64,000 nucleotides of DNA from Aricia agestis (taxonomy: Eukaryota > Arthropoda > Insecta > Lepidoptera > Lycaenidae): the NCBI RefSeq assembly GCF_905147365.1, contig NC_056428.1, positions 7,098,001-7,162,000 on the forward strand, in the 5' to 3' direction. The notes beneath the pieces were generated by a model, which did no database searches, was not told where the DNA came from, and saw nothing but the letters and a program-made list of their open reading frames with translations. This document shows positions 1-13,557 of this stretch, piece after piece. Every line of letters starts with the position of its first letter. Positions within the stretch are counted from its first letter, which is position 1. The translations under genes and the position numbers were made by a program.

Positions 1-66
1 AAACCCATGTTAGAACATTTGTTTACAATTACAACATATTCAACATTCGTACGTAAGGACACTCAC

Positions 67-337
67 CAGAAGATTGATTTCCATTGCAAATATCCTTCTT
101 GTGGATTTTACTTTCTATAACAGGATGTTTATTGGGTCGTATCACCACATACTTAGTCTTCAAGCCGTCGAGAACGTTGCTTTGGTAATCGCCAGATTCC
201 TCAAACTCTATGTTAGTTAGCAAAACACTTTTCACAGATGAGTATAGCCTGTTGTCGAGGAGTGATGAATTTTGCGACTCCTCGGCCAATGATAAATGCA
301 ATGCATTGGAAACGGAGTCACAAACTGAGGCAGGCAT
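67..337 (-). CDS. First coding exon of an unrecognised gene, cut by the left edge
   Basis: The reading frame opens at an ATG at 335-337 with A at -3 and runs 90 codons plus one base to a strong splice donor (G|GTGAGT, GT at 66-65). The rest of the gene lies left of the window. The peptide starts MPASVCDSVSNALHLSLAEE and contains SVLLTNIEFEESGDY and KTKYVVIRPNKHPVIE. It is hydrophilic, with no signal peptide, membrane segment or domain I can name. It lies head-to-head with SNRK, whose start is 3.3 kb away. The ATG context, the open frame and the exact donor make a real exon likely. The function is unknown. Confidence 0.6.
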
Positions 338-793
338 TTTACCTCCAAAACTGCACTATCACGTTGTTATGTGCTCACATTAGATACTGCACATTTTTTG
401 GTCTAATCGAGCACGGAATAGTCTCATTAAACTTTATTGTTATCGAAAATTACTTTTGATAATATAATTAAAATTTCTTGGTCGGCTTCGGAACTCACAA
501 ACGCATTTTACCTCCAAAAACGTGTTGACACACAAAAAAAATTGCAGGGCCTAAAATCATACACTCCTAAGCTTCTGTCGGAACTTATTATTAAATATTA
601 ATATATATTTTTAACACATGTGTATTAGATTTTAACCATGTGATAAATTAAAGATTATTTGATGAGCTTACGACAAGGTAAAAAAGAGAAAACGGAAAAC
701 GCATCTTGACGTAAGTAAACATAGACATTTTTTTTTTTTTAATTCGTCCCGATCGGGACAGGCAAAGGGAGCGTTGCCCATACAGGCCATACA
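338..793. other. Upstream region of the left-edge gene
   Basis: No coding potential is seen. On the minus strand a 17-nt string, TTTTGGAGGTAAAATGC, spans the start codon of the left-edge gene (334-350) and occurs again at 503-519, where the ATG opens only a three-codon frame (CGT TTG TGA follow). The second copy could be an upstream ORF or a duplicated leader. It also resembles a splice donor (GAG|GTAAAA). Confidence 0.3.
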
Positions 794-1049
794 GCACTGA
801 CCTCTATAATACACTGGACAGGCGATCGCTATCAATAAAATATGTCTATTTGAAAGTCGCCATATTGGCGCTGATTGCTATGTGAAAGCAGTAGTGAGTG
901 TACTTGGAACTACTATTTTGCAAATGGCGGTTGTCATTTTCTATATAAATTAGTTCACAGTACGCTCACCGCGGCGCTTCAAATCGGCATAAGAAATAGC
1001 TGTCATTTTGTACGGCATAGCCTGTCCAGTGTATTATAGAGGTCAGTGC
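794..1049. mobile_element. MITE with about 30-bp terminal inverted repeats
   Basis: The ends are near-perfect inverted repeats: CACTGACCTCTATAATACAC at the left (from 795) and its reverse complement at the right (1020-1049). The 256-bp body has no ORF. I see no clear target duplication, so the superfamily is not assigned. Confidence 0.75.
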
Positions 1050-1341
1050 CATTCTTTTATATTATCCATAGACTTTTTTATATACTGTCGTATAGACCAC
1101 CCATTGACTTTTATAAGTGGACGCGGCATAATGGTCTTTATAAAATCAAAATACTACAAATTATTTTTAGGTTAAAGAAATGCTCCTAGAGAAGGGGTCA
1201 ATGTGATGATGAATTGATGACAATTGGGAATCTATATGGAAGTTAATGTCATATTTACTTCAAAAGCTTGAATTGTTTGAATATTTTTCATTTTCATTTA
1301 ATTTCTAATTTTTAATATGTGTGTACAGTGTTATATTATAC

Positions 1342-1445
1342 AATGTGTCCTAACACCGACGGTGTCCGATCCTTACATGTTATGATGTAAAGCATATTTT
1401 ATTGACTGAAAGATCGGACACTGGTGTTGGGACAGTGGACACATT
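1342..1445. mobile_element. Short palindromic MITE
   Basis: AATGTGTCC at 1342-1350 pairs with GGACACATT at 1437-1445. The inner arms CGGTGTCCGATCCTT and AAGATCGGACACTGGTG also pair imperfectly. A related half copy lies near 58,843-58,905. A neighbouring short palindromic fragment (1094-1137) recurs near 2,925 and 36,790. Confidence 0.55.
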
Positions 1446-2428
1446 ATATTCGTGATTATATTATTATGTGTATCCGTACGAGTATCCAATGCTTTAACGC
1501 CTTTATTTCTTCGATAATACATAATAATTGTTATTTAACAAAATTGTTGTAAGTATAATAAAGTATTTTTGTTCTTCTGTTGTTTTCTTATAAAATTTTA
1601 TTGATATTACACTCCGGACAAGCCTTCGTGGCTTATGGAGTATACATATTATGTATATTTTTAACTATTTGTGTAATTATATACTTAAATATTTTATTTA
1701 TATAAAAGTATTTTCATTTTTCATATACTTTTGAACATGCGGGTCGAATTGCCTCCTTTTTTTGATGTCCTAAAAATCTAGAATGTGATAAAAATCTATA
1801 ACATAAAATTATGGTCGACTATTGGTCGATGGCTGTAGTCTAATTTTATATTTTTATCGATATACGCCCATCCCTACACGCACACTATGGCAATTGCACA
1901 CAAGATTGAACAATTGAATTTGGCCAGACGTCCTCTTAATGGCTCCAGTTCTGTCAAAGCAAAAAAAAAATGGTCTTCTCATAGGATTAGCTGTTGGCTC
2001 AATGAAAATCAAAATAAATAAAAGGCGAAAAAGATGGTTGAAAGAATTTTAGCTCCACGAAAAATTATGAATTATGAACTTTCTGAACTACTTGAAACCA
2101 GCAATCTTTAGAAATTACCTACGAATGTTATTTAATTAATAATTAATTAATTAATAAAAGTTACAAGTGTTATTAAAGAGACAAAAATTGTGGAGGCACA
2201 TACGATTGAATTAAAAGTTCAACAAATATCCGAGGAAAAATTACGGGATTATGAAATGGATGGACGCAGCCTCCCCCGAAAGGGGGGTTCGGGGGCACAG
2301 CCCCCCGTCGAAACAAAAACAAACACAATCCAGAAAGTCCAATAGTTGGTTAGGTTAGGTTAGAACTTAGACCACAAGACAAAGGGAGCTGAGCGAGCGC
2401 AGCGAGCGTGCTGTGGTAGCAGCTGGCA

Positions 2429-2532
2429 ACCGCCGTCAAATAAAAGGGTGCCCCCCCTTTTATTCGACGGCGGTCGCCGGCTGCTGCTGCCGGGCGCGGG
2501 GGGCTGCGCCCGGCAGCAGCAGCCGGCGACCG
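2429..2532. repeat. Two abutting strong hairpins in a GC-rich repeat
   Basis: Hairpin 1 pairs 2429-2448 with 2455-2474 (20 bp, one mismatch). Hairpin 2 pairs 2471-2497 with 2506-2532 (27 bp, perfect, 8-nt loop). They sit inside a GC-rich island (about 2260-2600) with G and C runs that looks like a dispersed mobile sequence. The ORFs predicted here on both strands are by-products of the palindromes. Confidence 0.7.
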
Positions 2533-2654
2533 GCAAAAACAAAAACAACCCAGTTGGCTAAGCGTCGTCTAGTTGTAGTGTTGAACGTTGTAGTCAACAA
2601 GTCGGCTTAACGACCTATAGCCGTGTGATTGAATGGCGCTGTTCAATCCAATGT

Positions 2655-2872
2655 TTTAAAGAGGGAATAGGGTAATAGGGGAGGGTAGGGATGGGAAGGA
2701 ATTAGGGGAGGGTAGGGAAGGGAATAAAGTAGGGGATTGGGCCCCCGGTAAACTCACTCACTCGGCGAAACACAGCGCTAGCGCTGTTTTACGCCGGTTT
2801 TCTGTGAGAACGTGGTATTTCTCCGGTCAAGCCGGCCCATTCGTGCCGAAGCATGGCTCTCCCACGTATAAA
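2655..2872 (-). repeat. Dispersed repeat family A (truncated copy)
   Basis: This shares tracts of AGGGTAGGGAAGGGAATA type, a CGGCGAAACACAGCGCTAGC segment and the end TCTCCCACGTATAA with copies at 15,480-15,760, 18,240-18,578 and 53,155-53,290. Relative to the fullest copy (18,240-18,578, plus strand) it is inverted and lacks one end. It has no ORF of its own, and its class is unknown (non-autonomous). Confidence 0.65.
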
Positions 2873-3375
2873 GGGCTAGCTGTTTGATTGAATGGCTATT
2901 TAACCAGTCGGCTGCGAATGAGACATCTAGACCATTATGCCGAGTCCACTCTATAAAAGTCAATGCCACTGCCTTGTCGAACTGTACCGTTTAATTCACA
3001 AAATATTTAGATTTGACATAATTTGAAAAAAAAAATCTATTATTTTTTATCTGTAGTTCATAATGTCTTATGTCACTTTGATTTTGAATCTGTGAACTTT
3101 CTAATTTCTAAACAGAATTTTGAAAAATGGCGAAATTGCAGATTGTGATACATGTATTTTGACTTCCTTTTGCGATACTGAAGGTTTTGTAAATAAAATA
3201 ATGTAATTTATATCGTTCATAATTTTACAGTTCGTGTGAACAATACCATAATAGGAAAACTATATTGCTTTTTGATATCAATGATAGTTGTGAACATAAT
3301 TTTTTCATGTTACTGGATAAACAATCTTAAATTATACAATTTACCACGTAACTGATTGAGTTTTCATCTAACAAG

Positions 3376-3620
3376 GTAAGCATTTTAATATTTATTGCTA
3401 GTAGCAAGCACTCAAGACAATACTCGGGGTTTCTTTAATAAATTAGAAACGTAACTCCGCCTTTTCTTGGTAGCATTCTATCATATTTCATCACATTTCT
3501 AAAAGGTATATTTATAACTTTTTAAACAGTTCGTTTGCTCTCATTAATCCCGATAATTCTCGTTGTATTGAGTAATAATATTTTTAATAGTTATAGTGAT
3601 ATTGTATGTACATTTTGTAG
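3376..3620 (+). other. Probable 5'-UTR intron of SNRK
   Basis: A donor AAG|GTAAGC (GT at 3376-3377) and an acceptor TTTTGTAG (AG at 3619-3620) bracket this stretch. The acceptor lies 11 bases before the SNRK start codon, so a non-coding first exon ending at 3375 is likely. This is inferred from splice signals only. Confidence 0.45.
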
Positions 3621-3631
3621 GAATTTAAAAT

Positions 3632-6600
3632 ATGAATAACTGTGGAGGAGCAAACACAGTAAGCTGTGGGTCTGGCGCGTACGATGCGAAGATCGCTGGG
3701 CTGTACGATCTACTGGACACCCTTGGATCGGGACACTTTGCTGTTGTTAAGCTCGCAAGACATGTGTTTACCGGTGAAAAAGTTGCCGTTAAAGTTATAG
3801 ACAAAAGTAAACTAGATGAGGTCTCAAAGTCTCATTTGTTTCAAGAAGTAAGTCACACTATTTCATTACATACGGTCAGGACCAAAATAGGTTAAAAAGT
3901 ACTGAAATTAAAGAGTCTTGTGGTATACTAAGTAAAAAAAATTGTTAGTTGTTACTGCAGGGACCCTCATTTTATCTTCCTTACATGCAGTTGCGCACAC
4001 TATAATATAATTCTAGGCTGGTATTTTCAAGACAGTGTATTTGTTTTTCTGCTGCATATTATATACTGCATATCATTGCTCCTCATATTTTTAAAAATTT
4101 CATATTTTACTTAAATTTTTAGGTCCGATGCATGAAATTGGTGCAGCATCCAAATGTAGTAAGACTGTATGAAGTAATAGACACCCAGACAAAGTTATAC
4201 TTAATACTTGAACTTGGTGATGGGGGTGACTTGTATGATTATATCATGAGACATGAGACGGGGCTGTCAGAATCTCTGGCCCGTGACTACTTCCGACAAA
4301 TTGTTCGTGCTATTTCATACTGTCATAGGTAATGTTATTCATATCATTTTCATTTTGAAATGTATAACCACTATTAGTATTAACACCTCCATTGTGGGTA
4401 TCGCAGACACAATAGATTTTCAAATGTTATGCGGTAACACTTGGGGATTGATGGGTTAAATAACATTTTGGAAGCCTTTAACCCTAGATCACTAACCTTA
4501 TATTCTGACGCTTATTACTAACCTTCGTAGTTTCAACTACAGCATTTTAGATAGGCGATTTAAACGTGTTATTCAAATGAAATGTTTACAGTTTTGTTTT
4601 TTATTTTATGGAAATGTTGTATTTAAATTATTTATACTACTTCAATATAGTGATATGGCATACTTATTTAATCGAAGTATAACTTCTTTGCAAACATTTT
4701 CATGACCATCCGTTACATAAGCTGGATCAATTTCAATATGTTCTTCTTCCACACTCCCTGATGAATTTTGATTAGAGCTTTCGTCTTGTAATAACGACCA
4801 AAATATTGTATTTATAACAAAAATAAACAATTTCAATAAAATAAATATCCACAAAAGAAAAAAAATACACAAAAAACGTACAAACACAATTACATAAAAT
4901 GTCGCGTTAATACTAACCCTTGTCGTTTCGACGAGCCAAGGTTGCTGTTACGGCGCTTACAGCCTCCCCATGTACAAAATTCGACTGTCCGTCGCGAGGG
5001 CAACAAGTCGAAAGAGATTAGCTAGAGTATGAATTACTTTTTTTACATCTTTTCAGCGTAATCTTGTCTATACCTTGTTACTTTCAATATAGTTAGACGT
5101 AGTTCGGATATCTTTTTAAAAACTGTTATATCTGGACCCTAATTTTCGTATAAATTAGTTTAGACTTTATAATATAACATTTAGAATTGAATAATGATAG
5201 AAGTGCGGTCGCGCGCACAAAAGATTTTTTTTTTAAACCGCGTCGTCGAATTGACAAAGGGTAGTAATCTAGGGTTAATGAAGTAATTAACAGTTATTGT
5301 TTGTTTTTCAGGTTACATGTAGTGCACCGCGACCTCAAACCTGAGAATGTTGTGTTTTTTGAAAAATTAGGTGTAGTTAAACTGACTGACTTTGGTTTTA
5401 GTAACAAATTTTGCCCAGGCCAAAAATTAGAGACGTCATGTGGTTCCTTAGCATACTCTGCTCCTGAAATCTTATTAGGAGACTCCTATGATGCCCCAGC
5501 TGTTGATGTCTGGTCTCTTGGTGTGATTTTATATATGTTAGTATGTGGACAAGCACCATTTCAGGAGGCTAATGATAGTGAAACATTAACTATGATTATG
5601 GACTGTAAATATGCTATTCCAGTACATGTATCAAGCGCTTGCAAGAGGTAAATAAAATAAACGTTTGCATTTTGCAAACAATTTAGTAACATTAATGGAA
5701 TTTTCAAATACTTAATATAATATTTATTGTAGGCTCATAGGAAGAATGTTGGTGAGAGAACCTGAGAAGAGAGCTACATTAGCCGAAATTGCTGTGGATC
5801 CCTGGGTGACGGCAGGCGAGGGTGTCACAGTTGAGGACTTTGACACACCCCTTGTGACTAAGGAAGAGCTCACAGAGGAAGATCGAGCGGCCATCTTGCA
5901 ACGAATGGTCAATGGATCAATAGCCACCAAAGAGCAAATATTAGAGCAAGTAGAAAAGAATGAATACAACCACATAACTGCTACTTATTACTTACTAGCT
6001 GAAAGAAAATTAAGAGCTAAGAGGTAATATTAAACTTCCTTACACATACAAATATTACATTTACTTCCTAATAAAAAATAATTTTCTGTTCACGAAACAC
6101 TTGTTAATTTGTTACACTATCACTACTCTTCTTTTTTACTAGAAAAAGATTTTTTTATTTTGACGATTTTTTTCTTTTATACAGACAAGAGGCACGGCAG
6201 AGCGCTCGGCGGCCGGAGGCGCTGTCGGTGACGCGGACGTCTCGCAACCTGCTCGCGCCGCCGCAGATGCCCGCCGCGCCGCGCACGCCGCAAGATGTGC
6301 CTCCGGTATGTTTTTTTTGTGTTTTTTTTTATTTAAGCAATGAATTAAAATTTTTAAATTCCTTTACCAATGCTATCATCCACCTTATCGGTAGGTGTCA
6401 CAGGCTATAAACAAGTAATGAAAATGGATCTCTAAAATTTCACTTCAAAACCTGAAAATTCGGGACCTGAATTCATGAATGGGGGACATTTGGCGCTATG
6501 TAGCCGTAGGGTCTAATTATATCAATAGGGGTGTAGACAGTAAACGAAATAATATTATAATATAAACTATTGTTTTTTTGAGAGTTTGTATTATAGAATT

Positions 6601-9600
6601 ACGATGAACTTTACAGTTTTAGTGGAAAATTTTAAAACGAAATTTAATAAGTGGTTTTTTAAATTTAAATAAGAATGTATTTAATTTTTATATACATATA
6701 TTTTTAGGTGTAACAAATATACATCTGTAAAATAAATATTTATTTTATATTTCCTTAAAAAAAACTTGAAAGGTGTCAAGGGACACCCGAATGAAACGAA
6801 GTTATTTCTTATGTCAAAAAAAATATTTAAAAAAAACGCCATCTATTGACGCCCAGGAATACTAACAACGCATCGCTGTTTATTTTAAAAAACCGCCATC
6901 TAGTTGACGCACAGGAATACTTACTATCAACGCCCTCTGCCCCTAACATGCAGGTACTAATAAAAGTGTCTAGGTCAAATCAAGGTCAAATATGGTTCTG
7001 TCTAGTCTTCAAATTTATCCCGAACGCGCGATAAGGAACTTCGTTCCAATAGTCTACAGTGCTTCCAAAGTGATAATACGCATAGAAATTTTCGTAATTT
7101 TTCGGTAACGGTCGTATTTCCCGAGCGTCGGAAGACGTCGTTGCAAGCGCTATTTTAACACAACATTCACATTTTTCGCCTCAACTCTGACGCTGGCAAC
7201 TCCTAAGTGAGGAGACTTACGCCAAAAGAAGAAGAAGAAGACACGAAAGACCCTACCGACCCGCTGGTCGCAAATCATATATCTCTGACACTACATTTGA
7301 CACGAAAGATCCTGCCGACTGCCATCCCTCTGGTCGAAAATGGTATATTATATAATTTATAAACGACCGTCATTCGCAGCGGTCCCGCAAGTGCAGCATC
7401 GTGCGGGAGGAGGAGGACGACGAGGAGCCGGCGCCGGCCCGCGCCGCGCGCCGCCCCTCGCGCTCCGAAGGCCGCCTCCACCTCGCCCGACCAGCACAGC
7501 TCGCTGATAACCTCGTTAAGGTAACATACTAATCTATACTAATGTTATAAAGAGGTAAACTTTGTTTGTTTGTTTGTTTGTTTGTTTAATTGTAATGAAT
7601 AGGCTCTAAAAGTACTGGACCGATTTTAAAAATTCTTTCACCATTCGAAAGCTACATTATTTACGAGTAACATAGGCTACTTTTTATTTTGGAAAATATA
7701 GGGTTCCGTAAGATATTTCAGTCACCGAAACAACCAGAAAATTTACTTATTTTGCGTACGCTGCCTAAACTATAAAAGGTAGAACCATACAATGTTCTAA
7801 GTAAATGTAGATCTTATAAATATCTACAAAAATGTCCGTGACACACTAAACCTATCTATGTCAACTGAGGCACAACAACCATTTTTTTATTAAAAAATCT
7901 TGATTTCTTTTGGACTACATTTAAACGCATTTAGTTTACTCATGCTAATAACCCTTATCAAAATAAATTATTTCATCTCTAAGTACAGTTTATGTGGACA
8001 ATATTTGGTCTTTGAATGATTAAAATTGGACGTTTGGTTTAGAAGTTATGGCGAAATTAAAACATTGCGATTTACGCCCGTTTCGAAGTGGGCGCTACCA
8101 AGGCGGGGGTGCGCTCGCGGGAGCGGAGTTTAAATCTATGAGTATTGAACTATTGACTATTGAGTAGTAATAATATATGTATCAGTAGTATCGACGGAGA
8201 GCTGACGACCAAATCAGTCATGTAGCTTCAGCTGTATTAAAACTCCGTTAACTACCTACTTCCCTAAACAACCCTGTCTGATAATCTGCGTGCTGGCAGG
8301 TCGTGGGCGGTGGGTGTGGGAGTAGTAGGGTTGGGTAAAAATGTAGTTTCAGCGACTTAATAGTGTTTGCGATGATAAATTAATGTAAATTTATAATTTT
8401 TTCACATGGATAATAAATAATAATGAATAATCGGCCAAGTTCGAGACGGACTCACGCACGTAGGGTTCCGTACTGGTATAGACCGAAAGTAGACAAAAAT
8501 TGTGCTTTTTGTATGGGAGCTACTATATAAATACTAACTTTATTTTAATTTTGTTATTAATTATTAAGATACAAATATAATTAAGGATTGTGTAAAAAAA
8601 TTAAGTAAGTACAGTCTCAAGAAAGTGAAGAAATTAAATAGTGGCAACATCGTAGTGTCATCCCTTTTTTCTTAGATTAATTTGAAAGGGATGACACGAC
8701 GATGTTGCCACTTTTTACTATAGCTATTACCTAGCTGTTACCAATATTGATTACGAGCAAAAAAGGCCAAAAAAGCCAAAAAAAAATCACGTTTATTATA
8801 GCGGTCCTAGAGAAACAGCGGACAGACGGGCAGACGGACAGACGAAAAAAATCAAAATTGCTGAATATATTTTTTTCATTAATTTTTCATTAACCCACCC
8901 CACCACTCCCACACCCACCGCCCACGGGCCACGGCCAGCCAGCACGCAGATTATCAGAAAGGGTTGTTCAGGGAAGTAGCTAACGGAGTTTTAACACAGC
9001 TGAAGCCACATGACCGATTTGGTCGCCAGCTCTTAGTCGAGTAGTCGTAGTAGATCTATGAGTAAACAAACAAAGTTTACCTCTTTATAATATTAGTATA
9101 GATTAAAAACTACTAAACCGATTTTAATCATTTATTCAGTGAGTGACATAGGCTATATATTTTTACCCGTGTGAAGCCGTGGCGGGTCGCTAGTCTATAT
9201 ATATAAAAATCAATTGCTGTTCGTTAGTCTCGCTAAAACTCGAGAACGGCTGAACGGATTTATCTTATCTTGGTCTTGAATTATTCGTGGAGGTCTAGGG
9301 AAGGTTTAAAAGGTGAGAAAAATTCGAATAATTGCCGGGAAAATCCTCAAAACAGCATTTTTCTATTTCCCATACAAACGTTTTCTAAATAAAATGGAGA
9401 GTCAATTTGTAATTTATTACCGCTGCATAAAGTTCAAATTCGCGTGCGCGTTGGAGGACCTAATATCGCGTTCTGAAACTCAACAAAAGTGAAAGTGAAT
9501 CGCGAACGCGACAAAATTGCATAGTCTCAAAATACATAGTACATAAATAAACACAATTTTAGCTAACTTCAGTTGTTACTCTGTCCGATTATTTTTTTAT

Positions 9601-12600
9601 TTTAGCTAACTTAAGTTGTTACTCTATCCGATTATTTTTTTAATAAGACTATATAGAAATCGAAAGATAAATCTATATATATAAAAATCAATTGCTGTTC
9701 GTTAGTCTCGCTAAAACTCGAGAACGGCTGAACGGATTTATCTTATCTTGGCCAATTTTGATGAAATTTTTTGTGTGTGTTCGTGGAGATTCGAGAATGG
9801 TTTAGATTTACAGTTTGGTCTACTGGAAAATGTTTTTTCAATTAATTTCTTATTTATAAGGAGTAGTTGATTTTGGAATGTTTTACATTAGATCCGGCGG
9901 ACGGCGCTATCATCGCATTCAATATTATTCTATTTCAATTTTAGTTTGTCCTGACAGATGGTGCTACGATTAATTTGAAAAAATTTTTGTTATTCAATTC
10001 ATGTGCTGATTAAAATATTAAATAAATAACACATAGGCTACAATTTTAACCGACTTTCAAAATGGGGGAGGTGTTATGTTCGTTTTCTTATATTCAACGA
10101 TTACTCCGCCGTTGGTTAACCGATTTTCAAAATTTTTCTTTTGGTATATAGGGTATCATCCCAATTTGGTATTATATTCAGAAAAGTGATGATCTGATGA
10201 AGGATCCATAAGTAATCGAGGGAACTCCTCAAAACTTATAGGGAAACATATGGTGACTTCGGTTTCGTGAGAAGTATTCTAAGCATATGCTACCAACAAG
10301 TAAGATTTTGCACCGAGATATACCTGGTATACTGTGGTTCGGAAGGTGCTGAGAGAATTCCTGATTCTTTATAGATACAAGTTTGGGAGTTTCGGCGTTG
10401 TTTTAAGAACAGAAAGCATATGCTACTATGCAAATTACATTCTTCATTATCATCATCATCATCATCATCACTACCATATCATAGTCTTTTAGATCGAGAC
10501 TCGAGTTTGTCAAGCGATAATTAAAAAAAATCTATATCAACCTAATATTATAAACCTGAAGAGTATGTTTGCTTGAACGCGTCAATCTCAGAAACTACAG
10601 GTCCGATTTAAAAACTTATCTCAATGTTAGATAGATCATTTATCGAGTAAGACTCATCATTTATCGAGAAGGTTATATTATATTATTACTCTAAGACTAA
10701 TACGACAGAAGAAACTCAGGAAAATGTGGGAAAAACGGGGGAAATATTTTTTATGGGAAAATGTACCTACGGATTCTGTAAAATTTCTAATTTACGCGGG
10801 CGAAGCCGCGCGGGACATCTAGTATTATATAAATATGAAAGTGTGTATGTCTGTCTGACTGTCTGTTACCTCTTCGCGTTCAAAATGATGAACCGCTTTT
10901 GCTGAAATTTGGTTTAATTATCCCGGAGAAATGTACGGCCCCGCGCGATAAACAAATTTAAGCGCAACAGAGTTGCGGCCGTCATATTTAAACGTTTAGA
11001 ATATGATTTTGTACAGCAGGGCTAAAATGGTCACATTAGCAATTCCTTTCAATCAATTCAGCAAATGAATTGTCAAAACTGTCAAACTGACAAATGTCGA
11101 ATCAGTACAAAAATACAGAAATGAATTGCAAGCAGAGTTGCATTTTGCGATTTTAGAAAAATGAATCATATCATGATTCTTCAAAGCGACCATTTTAGCG
11201 CCGCAGGCTCTCTCTCATATTTTTTACACCAAAAAATATATTATAATTTTTGGTGTAATTGATGTCATAATGTTAAAAAAACTTGATAAGTACCTACTTA
11301 CAGGAAAAATTGAAAAAAAAGAAAAAAAGATTTTAGCTTTTTTTTTTAAGATGACGTTCACAATATGTAACATCATGATCTACATTCTACGTAAATACAA
11401 GCACAAAACGTTTCATGCATTAAACCGCGTTATAGTAGGGACCATGCAAATATAATATTTATAAAAAAATTGCTATTAAACGTCAAAAATATATAAAAGA
11501 AGGGCCACTGCGAGGTTAATATTTTTTAAAATATTGTTCAAAAATTACGAATTAAAAGTAACTTGAAACGGAACGGATTTCAAAACACCAATCAGCTTTC
11601 AGTGACGTCACACAAGCTATCCCCGCGTTCCATTTAACGTTAAAAATGGTCAAAATGCCTCCATCTTGAGCGTTTTGATGTTTTTAACGCTAAATGGAAC
11701 GCGGGGCATGACAACTTTTTGAGAGGTACGATCAGCGGGGCTAAAATGGTCGCATTTAGCAATTCCTCTCAATCAATTCAGCAAATGAATTGTTAAAACT
11801 GTCAAACTGACAAATGTCAAATTAGTACGAATTACTACAGATCGACAAGGCTTTTTATGAACGTGAGCGGGGGCGCTGCACGTCAAAATCAAAATCAAAA
11901 ATAATATAAGCCTTCTGCGTTATGGAGATTTTGTAGGTTTTTAACCGTCAAAAAAGAGGGGTGTTATAAGTTTGACGTGTCTGTCTGTCTGTCTGTCTGT
12001 ATGTTTGTCTGTGTGTGTATCTGTCCGTGGCATCGTAGCATCCAAACGGGTGGACCGATTTTGATCTAGTTTTTTTTGTTTAAAAGCTGACATGATCGAG
12101 AGTGTTCTTAGCTATAATTCATCATCATCAGCCTGCTCAGTGCTGGACAATCAGGGTTTATCTGGTTCATGAAGGGCCGAACAACTTGTTGTCGTTTGAT
12201 AGGTCTTATATTTCATTCTAGTTCGTGACAGTTGTGAGTATACAATATACATATACACATATTACTGGAAAATTGACCTGGTGCTGCAGCATCACCTGGT
12301 AATCAATAGGATATCCAATTCCTCGCCAACTTAGAGCAGAGGTTTCGTGTTTGGGCTTATTTTAATTGCGACAACCAGTAAGATGTAGATAGACAGTAAA
12401 TATTTACATGCTGCTGCTGCAGCATCACCTGGATTCTATACCTAGGAACCGAGCTTCGTATGAACCCAAAGTGGAGGTTTCATGTTTGGGCTCATATTAA
12501 CGGCCTCATTGAAAAGAACATTGATAGATGGTAATCATGAGAATATGATTATTCTGCACTATAACCAACACAAGTTTAAAAAGTATGAAATAAAATTTAA

Positions 12601-13479
12601 TTAAGAAATTAAAAAAACCCCTGACAAACAACTTTAAAAAGAAATGAAATATTCGTATGAACCCAAAGTGGAGGTTTCATGTTTGGGCTCATATTAACGG
12701 CCTCATTGAAAAGAACATTGATAGATGGTAATCATGAGAATATGATTATTCTGCACTATAACCAACACAAGTTTAAAAAGTATGAAATAAAATTAAATTA
12801 AGAAATTAAAAAAAACCCCTGACAAACAACTTTAAAAAGAAATGAAATAATATTTACTGCCTTTAAGTTCAAATAATTTCTAACTTGTCTAAAGTAATAT
12901 TTTAGTCCATAATTGTTGTCAAGGTGTGTCGGGGGACCGCTAATGTAGATGTTTGATTTCACATAACATTATAGTTTAAGGATCAGTTCACAGCGAACCG
13001 AATCGAGATAATCAGAGTCTTGGCTGTTGTAGTTTGTAATTTACTTGGCGGTCTCCCGACACACCGTGACAACAATTATGGACTAAAATATTAGTTTAGA
13101 CAAGTTAGAAATTATTTGAACTTAAAGGCAGTAAATATTATTTCATTTCTTTTTAAAGTTGTTTGGCGGGGGTTTTTTAAATTTCTTAATTTAATTTTAG
13201 TACCTGGATGACCGAGCTTTGCTCGGTATAGCAAACACTCATTGACTTCGTGTTACTTAATAACGCCATCTGCTGGTCGTTAAAACAATTAGTTGCTCAA
13301 AAAATAATATTATTATTCGCCAATAGATGTCAGGAAGAGTCATATTTTTCGGTTATCGATAAAACACGAATAAAAAGACATTTTCTGAAAATGATTCCTA
13401 GCTAGATCGATTTATCGCCCCCGAAACCCCCTATATACTAAATTTCATGAAAATCGTTGGAGCCGATTCCGAGATTCCA

Positions 13480-13557
<78 letters not shown>

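Noticed and set aside
2360..2610. Short ORFs at 2360-2548 (-) and 2413-2610 (+)
   Set aside because: They are generated by the paired hairpins, and the two strands encode near mirror-image peptides.
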